Source: Hymenobacter sp. BT730
GTDB lineage: Bacteria > Bacteroidota > Bacteroidia > Cytophagales > Hymenobacteraceae
DNA: 64,000 nt
Assembly: GCF_030542105.1 (NCBI RefSeq)
Contig: NZ_JAUOFB010000003.1
Coordinates: 558,001-622,000, forward strand
Direction: 5' to 3'
Within the stretch, counting starts at the first letter, position 1. Every line of letters starts with the position of its first letter. The notes under the pieces were generated by a model. The model was not told the origin of the DNA, did no database searches, and saw only the letters and a program-made list of their open reading frames with translations. Shown here piece by piece: positions 42,458 through 51,441 of the stretch. The position numbers were made by a program, and so were the translations under genes.

Positions 42458-43177
42458 CTAGTAATTGGCCTCGGTTGCAGGCAAATCAATCAGAATAAAT
42501 TGAGCGTCTTTGGAAGCACGAATTTCCAGCACGTACTCATCCGTCATGCGGGCCTGGTCGTTGGGGCCCAGTTCAGTTCCGTTCACGTAAATGGTGCCTT
42601 GCTTGATGTAGAGGAAAGTGAGGCGAATGGGAAACGTCTTAAACGTTACGGTCTTTTCCTCGTTTAAATTACACCAGTATACGGTGGTATTCGAGTTCAT
42701 ATACACCACGTCTTCCAGCACTTTCTGGCCAGAAACAAGCGGAATGAGCTCATTTTTAGTATCCAGGAAATCTACGTCCTTTTGCTCGTAGCTGGGCGCC
42801 AGGCCTTTCTGATTGGGCAAAAACCAGAGTTGATAAATATGTAGCGGCTTTTCGCTGCGGTTAAATTCGGCATGAGCCATGCCGGTGCCGGCCGTCATAC
42901 GCTGCACTTCGCCTTTGGTGATGGTAGTTCTGTTTCCCATCGTGTCTTCGTGCGTTACTTCGCCTTCCAGAACCAGCGTAACAATTTCCATTTCGGCGTG
43001 AGGGTGCTGCGGAAAACCGGAATGGGGCGCAATGTTGTCATCATTAAAGACACGTAGCGGGCCAAACTGCACGTTGTTCGGATCAAAATAATCGGCAAAC
43101 GAAAACAGGAAATAGCTACTGAGCCAGTGTACGGGAGCAGCATGATACCTGTCGGAGGAGGGAATGTATTTAAGCAT
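42458..43177 (-). CDS. Pirin family protein
   Basis: This 239-residue bicupin of the pirin family matches the YhhW-like type. The N-terminal cupin metal ligands are His58, His60, His102 and Glu104 (FPQHPHAEMEIVT and GTGMAHAEFN). Some pirins have quercetinase activity; the true role in bacteria is mostly unknown. The gene stands alone, with a terminator on both sides. Confidence 0.9.
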   Translation of the reverse strand: MLKYIPSSDRYHAAPVHWLSSYFLFSFADYFDPNNVQFGPLRVFNDDNIAPHSGFPQHPHAEMEIVTLVLEGEVTHEDTMGNRTTITKGEVQRMTAGTGMAHAEFNRSEKPLHIYQLWFLPNQKGLAPSYEQKDVDFLDTKNELIPLVSGQKVLEDVVYMNSNTTVYWCNLNEEKTVTFKTFPIRLTFLYIKQGTIYVNGTELGPNDQARMTDEYVLEIRASKDAQFILIDLPATEANY

Positions 43178-43281
43178 AGGGATGAGGCTAAGATGATAAA
43201 GGGCACTTACGCAGGCAATCCTCCGGAAGTTAAGTTTATAGCTTAGCTAGCATAAACCAAGGTTCTGCGTGGACAAGAACA

Positions 43282-43327
43282 AAAAAGCACTGTTCCTTTG
43301 AAGAATATCAAAGGAACAGTGCTTTTT
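43282..43327 (-). terminator. Terminator of the S24 regulator gene
   Basis: 20-bp perfect arms (43282-43301 and 43308-43327) with a 6-nt loop; the minus strand ends in TTTTT. It may also act for the plus strand. Confidence 0.92.
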
Positions 43328-43354
43328 GAAGTTAAACCGCTTGTGAAAACTGGG

Positions 43355-44170
43355 TTAGACCTTTTTCATGGTGGTCATCTGCTGCTGCAGGTCCAGTACA
43401 ATGCTGGCCAGACGGTTCAGCGAGAGGTCGGCAATGGGGAAGGTATTGCTGATATATGACTTCGCTTCCCAGATTTCCACTACATCCTCCACGTCAATTT
43501 CGTAGGGAGAATACACGGGGTTGTCGGAGTGCAAGGCCAGCATGGCAGAATCCTTCAAGCGGTTGAACACGCGCTTAAAGACAATGCCCTCTTTGCTGCT
43601 TACCACGATGCAGGGGGTTCCATCCTTAATGCTCATCCAGTCATCCACATAACGGCCTACAATCACCGTTCCGGAGGCTATAGGCAGCATAGAGTCACCA
43701 CTGATTTCGAAAGCACGGTAAGTGCCGTTGGTTCCCAGCATGGGCAGGCGGAACTTAGGCAGCTCCTCCAAGTACTCCGGGTCGGCGTAACCGTTAAGGT
43801 AACCGGCGCTAGCTTTTAGGGGTACCAGCTCAATGTTCTCATTCTGGTCCTTGTCTACTGTCAGGGCCAGTATGCGCAGGTTGCCACCGGGGCGGGTGGC
43901 CGTAGCGTCCAGAGCGGGGGTTGTAGTCTGGGTTTGCATCTGGAGCAGTGCAGCTTTAGCATTCTTTTTCTTGCTAAAGTCAGTGGTAACCAGTGCATCC
44001 AGGGTAATACCGAACAAGCGGGCCATGTTCACCAAGGTAGTTAGCTTGGGCTCGGCGCGCCCTTCTTCGTAGGCTCCTACCAAAGAACGTTTTATACCCA
44101 GCTTTTCAGCCATCTGCGCTTGCGTCAGGGCTAATTCACGCCGCCAGAATTTAAGATTCGTGTTGATCAT
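43355..44170 (-). CDS. XRE-S24 (LexA/CI-like) transcriptional regulator
   Basis: This 271-residue protein has an N-terminal helix-turn-helix at about 5-60 (LTQAQMAEKLGIKRSLVGAY). A linker (60-95) and a peptidase S24 domain follow, with Ser160 (EISGDSMLP), Lys199 (GIVFKRVF) and an Ala-Gly cleavage-like pair at 122-123. This is the layout of repressors that cut themselves on DNA damage or ligand binding. Because there is no phage gene nearby, it is a chromosomal regulator. A palindrome lies over its own promoter region. The tail after 240 is a short helix of unknown role. Confidence 0.88.
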   Translation of the reverse strand: MINTNLKFWRRELALTQAQMAEKLGIKRSLVGAYEEGRAEPKLTTLVNMARLFGITLDALVTTDFSKKKNAKAALLQMQTQTTTPALDATATRPGGNLRILALTVDKDQNENIELVPLKASAGYLNGYADPEYLEELPKFRLPMLGTNGTYRAFEISGDSMLPIASGTVIVGRYVDDWMSIKDGTPCIVVSSKEGIVFKRVFNRLKDSAMLALHSDNPVYSPYEIDVEDVVEIWEAKSYISNTFPIADLSLNRLASIVLDLQQQMTTMKKV

Positions 44171-44233
44171 CGCAAATAGGAGCCGGGGAATAAGGTCAGT
44201 ATCAGCAGGTTATTCGGCTCGTGAAAATACTAA

Positions 44234-44241
44234 CAAAGATC
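44234..44241 (-). promoter_or_regulatory. Possible -7 box (GATCTTTG) of the S24 regulator
   Basis: One mismatch to TAnnTTTG, with a TTTG about 23 bases upstream that could be the -33 element. Confidence 0.35.
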
Positions 44242-44259
44242 GGTGTTTACTAATTCATT

Positions 44260-44277
44260 TAGCGCAAATTTTTGCTA
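44260..44277. promoter_or_regulatory. Palindrome over the S24 promoter (candidate operator)
   Basis: The 18-base TAGCGCAAATTTTTGCTA is self-complementary at seven of nine pairs and centred on AAA/TTT. It overlaps the presumed -33 element, so it is a natural site for self-repression. Confidence 0.45.
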
Positions 44278-44311
44278 ATTATTTTTGACAGAATGCCACT
44301 TCCTAAACCCT

Positions 44312-45289
44312 CTAGCTGCGCACTACCCCAAAACGTCCCGCTTTTGTGTCCAAAATAATAGTTCGGGAGCTAAATGGCTCGTTACCCAGCATACCACCCA
44401 TTCCGGAGAAGCGCATCATGAGCTGCTGCGATAAACTAGTTCCTTCCATGTGGGTAACCGTACGCAGCGGAACTGTACTCTTGCCCATCTGCATGGCAGC
44501 TGCGGTAGATACCGTATGGGCCGTCAGGGTTTTACCAAAGGAATTGACGTTCACGGTTTGGGTTGGCGAGCCAGGAGCAGCCAGCTTCTGCCAGTTATCC
44601 TGACTGGACAGCAACGAAAAGGCACTGCTGCCGGAATCAAATAGAAACTGCTGTGACTTGCCCTGCATACCCACATTCAGCAAAACCCGACGATCCGTAA
44701 AAGCCATAGGCACAAAATCGGTTTGCTGTACCAAGTCGCTGGGCACGCTGGCGACGAGGCTAAACCGGCGCTGGCCATAATCCAGGATCAGTGCGCGGCC
44801 ATCCAGCACATCAGTGCCCAGCGTGCCAATAATGAAAGGAGCCGTAGTATCGGACGGCATGGTGGCCATGCCCATGTGCAATACTCTCAGTTTGCGCGCC
44901 TGCACTTTTCCATCTCCAATTGCGAAGCTGAAATTCCGAACGGTATCAGGCGCTTGCTGGAAGGTATGGCGGGTAGCAGGGTAACGCTCCTGCAGCGCAG
45001 CTAGAGATTTATCATACAGAACAGAGTACGGAGCCCCTGTATCAAATTGCAGGTAGCATGTACGGGCACAGTTGGCCAGCTTCACTGGAATGAGCAGCGC
45101 GGCATGCGGCATGGCGCGTTGCTCTACCGTATCAGCTAGCCAGACAAAGGAAGTGGCGGCAGGCAGCCCGGTTACAGTAAGCTGATTGGTGGGTGCCTGG
45201 AACTTCTTACGAGCATAAAAGTAGCCGCCAATACCACTAACGATAAGGAAAGCCAGAACTGAGAAAAGGATTTTAATGAGCAGTTTCAT
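44312..45289 (-). CDS. Membrane-anchored aspartic protease family protein (two-lobed)
   Basis: This 325-residue protein has one N-terminal membrane helix (about 4-24), so the rest should face the periplasm. It carries two aspartic-protease motifs: DTG at 83-85 (YLQFDTGAPYSVLY) and DSG at 218-220 (QQFLFDSGSSAFSLL). Each is followed by an Ile-Gly or Leu-Gly element (FIIGTLGTDVL and GMLGNEP). Two such motifs in one chain give the pepsin layout, rather than the single-motif retroviral type common in bacteria. Activity is inferred only. The AT-rich gap 45290-45418 after it has no gene. Confidence 0.75.
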   Translation of the reverse strand: MKLLIKILFSVLAFLIVSGIGGYFYARKKFQAPTNQLTVTGLPAATSFVWLADTVEQRAMPHAALLIPVKLANCARTCYLQFDTGAPYSVLYDKSLAALQERYPATRHTFQQAPDTVRNFSFAIGDGKVQARKLRVLHMGMATMPSDTTAPFIIGTLGTDVLDGRALILDYGQRRFSLVASVPSDLVQQTDFVPMAFTDRRVLLNVGMQGKSQQFLFDSGSSAFSLLSSQDNWQKLAAPGSPTQTVNVNSFGKTLTAHTVSTAAAMQMGKSTVPLRTVTHMEGTSLSQQLMMRFSGMGGMLGNEPFSSRTIILDTKAGRFGVVRS

Positions 45290-45418
45290 AAGGGGTAGAG
45301 CTGAGTGATTTGATGGATCAAAACTACCCTCGCTCCTGCCCCAGGTCGTGCGCCATTATCCCGTCATTTCTACGCCATTTAATACAATGGTCTTTATATC
45401 AACAACTTATTATTTTCA

Positions 45419-46030
45419 TTATAGCCGAACCGGATACAGGTTCAGGTTGCCCTGCTTTAACAGCCGATGGTTATAGAGGATTGTTCCGGCATTCAGAGCA
45501 TAGGTAATTCCGACGATGGCCACATATACTCCAGGCACTTTCAAGTGATAAAAGCGAGCCGCCACTATCTGGGCGGCCAGGGCCAGAGCAAACAGCAGGA
45601 AACTAGTAGCCTGCCATAGAATTTGGAACCCCAGCACGCGTCTGCCCACCTCCGCTACATGTTCTGTGTCGAGGCGGTGGGTACGCCATAGCAGGAAAGG
45701 CACTATCAGGTTCAGCAGGGGAAAGACCAGGAAGCTGAGCGCGCTCAGGTTGAGCAGCTGTAGATATTGGGGGTCGGAGCGCAGAACGGGAGCGGCACTT
45801 GGCTCAGAAGCAACTGCCACAACGGGCACTGGCTTTGGCTCTGTGCGTAGGGCTTCCAAGGGTACTTCCAGCGCCGCCGCCAGTGCCTGCAGGGTATGGC
45901 CGCGCGGTATGGTGTCGCCCTGTTCTACGCGCTGAATAGTGCGGAGGCTGATACCTGACTGCTCTGCCAGTAACTCCTGCGAAAGCCCTTTACTTTTTCG
46001 GATAGTCAGAATACGTTCGGCAGAAAACAT
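45419..46030 (-). CDS. XRE-type regulator with membrane DUF4870-like domain
   Basis: This 203-residue protein starts with an XRE helix-turn-helix (LTIRKSKGLSQELLAEQSGI, SLRTIQRVEQGDTIPRGHTL). A short Pro/Val linker leads to three to four membrane helices (LSFLVFPLLNLIVPFLLW, FLLFALALAAQIVAA, VYVAIVGITYALNAGTILY), which resemble DUF4870. It may link a membrane state to gene expression. The open frame from 46093 contains the promoter box, so the ATG at 46030 is used. A strong inverted repeat covers its promoter. Confidence 0.8.
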   Translation of the reverse strand: MFSAERILTIRKSKGLSQELLAEQSGISLRTIQRVEQGDTIPRGHTLQALAAALEVPLEALRTEPKPVPVVAVASEPSAAPVLRSDPQYLQLLNLSALSFLVFPLLNLIVPFLLWRTHRLDTEHVAEVGRRVLGFQILWQATSFLLFALALAAQIVAARFYHLKVPGVYVAIVGITYALNAGTILYNHRLLKQGNLNLYPVRL

Positions 46031-46032
46031 GA

Positions 46033-46076
46033 CGCGTGTAGCTTGAGGAACCAGGTTGTTCCCAAAGCTACACGCG
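46033..46076. promoter_or_regulatory. Promoter with 12-bp inverted repeat (candidate operator) of the membrane XRE gene
   Basis: The -7 box TAGCTTTG is on the minus strand at 46070-46063. The exact 12-base arms CGCGTGTAGCTT (46033-46044) and its complement (46065-46076) are spaced by 20 bases, about two helical turns between arm edges, and cover the promoter and leader. Confidence 0.6.
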
Positions 46077-46108
46077 CATTTCACGTAGGCCAATAATTTT
46101 TCGGATGA

Positions 46109-48331
46109 TTACTCGCCGCGCAGTTTTTTCTGATACAACATAGCCATGCGCAGCTTGGAGTAGTCATACTTCTCACGCAGGTGGTCGAACAGGTCACGCA
46201 ACAAAGGCGCGCCACCCAGCTGGCCAATGGCCGTCTGAATTTCGGCAAACTCATCCGTAGTCAGAAATTCTTCCAACCGAATCTGGGCACCCTTGGCGTA
46301 CAGCGTTTCTATATGGGCCCTAATGGTGCTGGGGCTCAGGCTACGGCGTTCGGCAATGGCATCTATGCTTAAGCCCAGACGGTGTAGCTGCAGAGTAGCT
46401 TCGTGCGTGTCGCCGGCTTCGCGCTTGGCGCGAGGCTTACGCGCCGGGGCTTCCTCGGGCGGCACGTCATTGTCCTCCACGGCATCATCCGGACTGGGTG
46501 CACCACCCTGGGCCAGGATTTCCCGGATGAAAACGTCACCGTAGTTTTCAAACTTCTTCATACCCACACCGGAAATACCCAGCATGGCTACCCGCGTAAC
46601 GGGCCGTTCGGCGGCCATTTCCTGCAGCGTAGTATCGGTGAAAATAACATAGGGCGGTACGCCCTGTTCGTCAGCAATTTGCTTGCGCAAAGTGCGCAGG
46701 CTTTCGAACAGACGAGCTTCGGGCGTGGCGGGTGTGGCCGTAACGGCTTTCTTGCCCCGTACGGGTTTCTCGGCCTTTTCCGTCACCTGGAATTTCTTCA
46801 TGGAAACGGTGCGCTGGCCTTTCAGCGTTTGCTGGCCCAGCTCCGTGATTTTCAGCGTGTAGCCATCCTCATAGGCAATATAGAACAGGCCATCATTCAG
46901 CATCTGGTGAATGTAGCTGTACCAGTCCAGGTAGGGCAGGTCGGCGCCGGCCCCGTAGGTTTTAATCTGGTCGTAGCCACCCATGAGCACAGCCTGATTA
47001 CGCATACCGCGCAGCACATCAATCAGCAGGCCAATAGATGCTCGCTCACGCATGCGAAAAACGGCTGACAGGGCTTTCTGGGCCAGCAGCGTGCCGTCGA
47101 AAGTAGTGGGTGGATTGCGGCAGATGTCGCAGTTGCCACAGTCCTGGGCCAGGGTTTCGCCAAAGTAATTGAGCAGCACTTTCCGGCGGCAGCCGGCAGC
47201 CTCGGCAAACTGCTGCATGCGCTCCAGCTTGGTAAGATTGAGCTGGGTGAGGTGCGGATTCTCCTTGGTGAGCATTTCCCGCAGGCTCATGACATCGGCA
47301 AAGCTATAGAACATCACGGCCGTAGCCGGGGCTCCGTCGCGGCCGGCGCGCCCTATTTCCTGGTAGTAGCCTTCAATATTTTTGGGCAGGTTGTAGTGCA
47401 TCACCCAGCGCACATTGCTCTTGTCGATGCCCATACCGAAGGCAATGGTGGCCACAATCACCTGCAGATCATCCTTCAGGAAGCCTTCCTGTGCGCTGGC
47501 CCGCTGATTGGGCGTCATGCCGGCATGGTAGAAGCCCGCCCGAAAGCCTTTGGCTTTAATTTTCTGGGTGAGCGTTTCGCACTGCTTGCGTGAGAGGCAG
47601 TAGATGATACCTGGCTCGTCGGGGTGGCGCGCGAGGAAATCCAAGATACTGTCTACCCGGTTCTGGCCGGGACGCACCATCAGGTTCAGGTTAGGCCGGT
47701 CGAATGAGGACAGGTACACCTGCGGGTCGCGCAGACGAAGTTGCTGCTGGATGTCGCGCTGCGTGAGGCGGTCGGCGGTGGCGGTGAGGGCAATGATGGG
47801 CACCGTCGGGAACTGGTCGCGCAGTACCCGCAGCTGGGTGTACTCGGGGCGGAAATCATGTCCCCAGGACGAGATGCAGTGCGCCTCATCAATAGCGAAC
47901 ATACTCACTTTCAGGCGCTGCACAAACTGCAGAAAGCCATCTGACAAAAGCTTTTCCGGGCTAACGTAGAGCAGTTTCAGGGCGCCAGACTGACAGTCCC
48001 GGCCGATGCTGCTTTGCTCGCTCTGGCCCACGCTGCTGTTGATGTAAGCAGCCGGAATGCCATTGGCGCGCAGGGCTTCCACCTGGTCCTTCATTAAGGC
48101 AATGAGCGGAGACACGACGATGCAGACTCCTTCCTGCACCACAGCCGGCACCTGAAAGCAGACGGACTTTCCCCCACCCGTGGGCATCAGCACTACGGTG
48201 TCCCGGCCTGCCATGATGTTCTCAATGATATCCTCCTGCATGGGCCGGAAGGTATCGTAACCATAGTATTGCTTAAGGACGCGGCGGGCAGATTCGAGGG
48301 TAGGCGCGAGAGGCTGAGGAGTAAATAGCAT
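46109..48331 (-). CDS. recQ: ATP-dependent DNA helicase RecQ
   Basis: This 740-residue 3'-5' helicase acts in recombination and repair. Motif I is TGGGKS (51-56), and the DEAH box is at 148-151 (AIDEAHCISSWGHDFRPEY). The zinc site is in the RQC region with CGNCDICRNPP. An HRDC domain (about 535-605) and a C-terminal helix-turn-helix extension (about 650-740, LGLSIDAIAERRSLSPSTIR) complete it. This extended form occurs in many Bacteroidota. A TATTTTTA box lies directly before the ATG, so the message may have almost no leader. Confidence 0.95.
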   Translation of the reverse strand: MLFTPQPLAPTLESARRVLKQYYGYDTFRPMQEDIIENIMAGRDTVVLMPTGGGKSVCFQVPAVVQEGVCIVVSPLIALMKDQVEALRANGIPAAYINSSVGQSEQSSIGRDCQSGALKLLYVSPEKLLSDGFLQFVQRLKVSMFAIDEAHCISSWGHDFRPEYTQLRVLRDQFPTVPIIALTATADRLTQRDIQQQLRLRDPQVYLSSFDRPNLNLMVRPGQNRVDSILDFLARHPDEPGIIYCLSRKQCETLTQKIKAKGFRAGFYHAGMTPNQRASAQEGFLKDDLQVIVATIAFGMGIDKSNVRWVMHYNLPKNIEGYYQEIGRAGRDGAPATAVMFYSFADVMSLREMLTKENPHLTQLNLTKLERMQQFAEAAGCRRKVLLNYFGETLAQDCGNCDICRNPPTTFDGTLLAQKALSAVFRMRERASIGLLIDVLRGMRNQAVLMGGYDQIKTYGAGADLPYLDWYSYIHQMLNDGLFYIAYEDGYTLKITELGQQTLKGQRTVSMKKFQVTEKAEKPVRGKKAVTATPATPEARLFESLRTLRKQIADEQGVPPYVIFTDTTLQEMAAERPVTRVAMLGISGVGMKKFENYGDVFIREILAQGGAPSPDDAVEDNDVPPEEAPARKPRAKREAGDTHEATLQLHRLGLSIDAIAERRSLSPSTIRAHIETLYAKGAQIRLEEFLTTDEFAEIQTAIGQLGGAPLLRDLFDHLREKYDYSKLRMAMLYQKKLRGE

Positions 48332-48488
48332 TGCGTAAAAATACGGCGGCTAGCCGGGAAGTCAACGAAAGAAGAAAACCCTCCGGGCCTGGAAATGGTG
48401 CACCTTCCGCGCGGAATTCTGTACTACCCTAGTAGTGCTGGTTTTCGTATGAATTAACACCGATTAATTTACCTCAATCCTATCTGCC

Positions 48489-48848
48489 ATGAGCCCAAAT
48501 CAGCTAAATGCTACCTCCGCCTCTACCAAAGCCAACCAAGCCGTGCTGGATGCGCTGTACCGCTGCATAACGGCCTGTGAAAACTGCGCCACGGCCTGTT
48601 TACACGAAGAAGATGTGCAGATGATGACCGGCTGTATTCTGCTGGATCGGGACTGCGCGGATATTTGTTCACTCACCGCCCGCTTAGTGGCCCGCGACTC
48701 TGAGCATGCCAAGCACTTAATGAAGGAGTGTATTGAAGTTTGCCAGAAGTGCGCCGCTGAGTGCGGTAAGCACGACCACGACCATTGCAAGGCATGTGCA
48801 GAAGCCTGCCGCGCCTGCGCCCACGCCTGCGGGCTGTACGCGGGCTAA
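48489..48848 (+). CDS. Four-helix-bundle copper-binding protein (DUF326)
   Basis: This 119-residue protein holds 16 cysteines spaced every three to four residues along helices (ACENCATACLHEE, CIEVCQKCAAECGKHDHDHC, KACAEACRACAHACG), as in the copper storage proteins Csp and DUF326. The inside of the bundle can bind many Cu(I) ions. No signal peptide is visible, so it should be cytosolic like Csp3. No copper regulator or P-type ATPase is adjacent. It is convergent with the M1 peptidase gene. Confidence 0.88.
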   Translation: MSPNQLNATSASTKANQAVLDALYRCITACENCATACLHEEDVQMMTGCILLDRDCADICSLTARLVARDSEHAKHLMKECIEVCQKCAAECGKHDHDHCKACAEACRACAHACGLYAG

Positions 48849-48857
48849 GCGCAAAAT

Positions 48858-48903
48858 AAAAACCAAAAGGCCGCTTACAGAAGTAAGCGGCCTTTTGGTT
48901 TTT
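48858..48903. terminator. Bidirectional terminator with 21-bp perfect stem
   Basis: The arms 48858-48878 and 48883-48903 pair exactly around AGAA and are flanked by A and T runs. It lies between the convergent copper-bundle and M1 peptidase genes. Confidence 0.93.
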
Positions 48904-48950
48904 AGATGTCAGGTCTTGATTCTGCTCAATATGCTGTGCAAAACCCCAGC

Positions 48951-50828
48951 TTACTTCGCCGTCCACTTATTATTAGACTCGTCGGCATCCATGAAAATGC
49001 CGCCGTCCAGCTCTACGCTTTGGATAGCCTTGGTGGAAGACAAAGCAACCGTTGCCTGCTGGGGGTTGGCCCGCCAGATAATGGGCGTTTGATGTAGCAT
49101 TTGCCGCGTACCATCAGTGTACAGAACATGTACATCTACGGGCACGGCAAAGCCCCCAATATTTTTGATGGTGATAGTGGAGCTGCCTTGCGCCGCGGCT
49201 ACCTGATCAACGGCCAGATCAATGTAGTTATTGGTGAAAAACCAATTCTGGAAAAACCAGTTCAGGTTCTGGCCGGCAGAAGTGTTGAAGGAGTTGAAGT
49301 AGTCCCATGGAATGGGGTGCTTACCGTGCCAACGGTCCATGTACTCATGCAGCGCCTTGGTAAATAGCTGCTCGCCCAGCAGGTCGTGCAGAGCCAGGTA
49401 GCTCAGGGCGGCTTTGCCGTAGGAGTTGTTGCCGTACCCGCCGGTCAACTCGTTAGAGGGCGTTATAATGGGCAAATCCTGGCTGGTAGACGGGTTGTTT
49501 ATCCAGCCCTTCACCCGAAACTCTTTGAACAGGGAATCTGCTTCGGCCGGCTTCTTTTCCGTGCGGCCAATCCATAGTTCAAACGTGGTGGCCCAGCCTT
49601 CATCCATGAAAGCGTAGCGGCTCTCATTGATGCCCATGTAAAAGGGAAACCAGGTGTGAGCTATTTCGTGGTCCTGCACAAACTGCGCAAATTTTGGGTC
49701 CTCCTGCGGGCTGTCGTTCACCATCATGGGGTATTCCATGTCGGCGAAACCCTGCACGGCCGTCATTTTGGGGAAAGGATAGGGCACTCCCGGCTGATTC
49801 TTCGAGAACCAGCTCAGGGCGTTGCGGCCGTTCTGCACCGACTGGCGGAAGTCGACGGTTTTATCCTGGTAAGCGGCCTGCATGCTGACCCGGCGCTGGG
49901 TAGCATCGTCTACCACCACACTGGCGCCATCCCAGATATACTGGTCGCTCAGGGCCAGGGCTACGTCGGAAATATCATTGGCTTTCCACGTCCAGGTATT
50001 CTGCTTGCGCTGGGCCGTGATGCGCTTTTTGGCCAGGTCTTCCTTCGTGACAATGTGTACGGTCTCGTCGCTGGTCATGGATTTTTCCAGACGCTGCGCG
50101 TAGGTGGGCTGCAGTACTTCCGTGGGGTTTTGCAGGGTGCCGGTGGCCCACACCAGGAAGTTTTTGGGCACTTTCACGTGCAGGGTGTAGTCGTTGAAGT
50201 CGTTGTAGAACTCCTGCGCGTCGGTGAAATCGAGCCGGTCCCAGCCGTTATAGTCGTCATAGACTGCCACGCGGGGGTAGAAATATGCCAGGTAATACGT
50301 TGTCTTCTCCAGCATCCCCTCCCGGCCGCTTTCCATGGAAACCGGGAAGTGCCAGGCAAACGACATCTGCACCGAGTCGTGCGGCAGCAGCGGCTTGGGC
50401 AGCTGAATCATTTTCCAGGTTGCGCGGCCCTGCTCGTTAGGGAAGGGCTGTGTTTTGCCCGCCACCATAAACGTATCCACCTTCACGCCATCGGTGAGGT
50501 AGCCCGCCGACGCATCGCCCAAGCGGGTAGCGCCAGGCTTATGAATGTTCTGAATCAGCTTGATCACGATGCGCCGGAGCGTATCGGGGCTGTTATTGAT
50601 GTAGGTGATTTTCTCACTGCCCTGGATATTGCGGCTGGGCGGCGTGGCCCGCACCGTAATGGTATAGCGGGCCCGGTTTTGCCAGTATTTGGGGCCGGGG
50701 CGGCCGTCTGCGGATCGGGTGCCTTTGGTAAAGGCCTTCTGAATATCGCGCGGCATATACAAGGATTGCGTCTGCGCATTCAGCGTAAAAGCGCCCAGCA
50801 ACAGGGCACTGAGTAGAAAAAGCCGCAT
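48951..50828 (-). CDS. M1 family metallopeptidase (aminopeptidase), exported
   Basis: This 625-residue exported zinc peptidase has a signal peptide (MRLFLLSALLLGAFTLNAQ). The catalytic part shows HEIAH (387-391) with Glu410 (FMDEGWA) as third zinc ligand and GFADMEYPMM (about 360-369) in place of the GAMEN exopeptidase motif. The N-terminal part is strand-rich as in the M1 family, and a short C-terminal domain follows. Action would be periplasmic peptide trimming. It is probably a single-gene unit. Confidence 0.9.
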   Translation of the reverse strand: MRLFLLSALLLGAFTLNAQTQSLYMPRDIQKAFTKGTRSADGRPGPKYWQNRARYTITVRATPPSRNIQGSEKITYINNSPDTLRRIVIKLIQNIHKPGATRLGDASAGYLTDGVKVDTFMVAGKTQPFPNEQGRATWKMIQLPKPLLPHDSVQMSFAWHFPVSMESGREGMLEKTTYYLAYFYPRVAVYDDYNGWDRLDFTDAQEFYNDFNDYTLHVKVPKNFLVWATGTLQNPTEVLQPTYAQRLEKSMTSDETVHIVTKEDLAKKRITAQRKQNTWTWKANDISDVALALSDQYIWDGASVVVDDATQRRVSMQAAYQDKTVDFRQSVQNGRNALSWFSKNQPGVPYPFPKMTAVQGFADMEYPMMVNDSPQEDPKFAQFVQDHEIAHTWFPFYMGINESRYAFMDEGWATTFELWIGRTEKKPAEADSLFKEFRVKGWINNPSTSQDLPIITPSNELTGGYGNNSYGKAALSYLALHDLLGEQLFTKALHEYMDRWHGKHPIPWDYFNSFNTSAGQNLNWFFQNWFFTNNYIDLAVDQVAAAQGSSTITIKNIGGFAVPVDVHVLYTDGTRQMLHQTPIIWRANPQQATVALSSTKAIQSVELDGGIFMDADESNNKWTAK

Positions 50829-50991
50829 AGTTTTCAGCTTAGGGAGAAAGGAAGTTGCCAGAAGACAGGCCCTCCGAGACGGAGGTTGCTCGGGCTAATC
50901 TGTTTTCGAAGGTATATTTTTCGTCGATTCCGGCAATTGCTGCTCCTGCTGCGTAGTGAAGTTCTGACGGCAGAATCCTCCCTGTTAACGT

Positions 50992-51372
50992 ATGTCGCGA
51001 CTTTTGCGCATTAGCCTTTACCTACTGGCCGCCCTGTTTTTGGTGGGCGGCACGATGCATTTTCTCACACCGGAGCCCTACGCGCGCATTATTCCGCCTT
51101 ATCTGCCTTTTTCCCAATTACTGGTATTTCTAAGCGGAGTGGCAGAAATCGGACTGGCTGTTCTTTTGCTTCCGAAGCCAACCCGCCGCTGGGCTGCCTG
51201 GGGGCTTATTGCCTTACTGATTGCCGTTTTTCCGGCCAACATCTACATGGCTCAGCACATTCCTACTGGCCTAAATATCCCAGCATGGCTGTTATGGGCC
51301 CGCCTGCCCGTGCAGCTATTCCTGATCTGGTGGGCGTGGCTATACACGCGCAAAAGTGCATCTAGTTTATAG
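50992..51372 (+). CDS. DoxX family membrane protein
   Basis: This 126-residue protein has four membrane helices (about 7-25, 44-62, 70-88, 98-118) and fits the DoxX/DoxD-like group (GTMHFLTPEPYARIIPPYLP, FLSGVAEIGLAVLLLPKPTR). DoxX proteins act in quinone-linked redox or are of unknown function. It is transcribed away from the M1 peptidase gene. Confidence 0.82.
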   Translation: MSRLLRISLYLLAALFLVGGTMHFLTPEPYARIIPPYLPFSQLLVFLSGVAEIGLAVLLLPKPTRRWAAWGLIALLIAVFPANIYMAQHIPTGLNIPAWLLWARLPVQLFLIWWAWLYTRKSASSL

Positions 51373-51441
51373 CTCGAAAGTAATTGCCGGGAACTACTTC
51401 ATATCCCGACTTCCCCTGCATATGAGGATAGGTTTATTCCA

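Noticed and set aside
49656..50816. 386-codon open frame on the plus strand opposite the M1 peptidase gene
   Set aside because: The minus-strand peptidase has a signal peptide and complete zinc motif; the antisense frame is His/Arg/Gly-rich without any domain.
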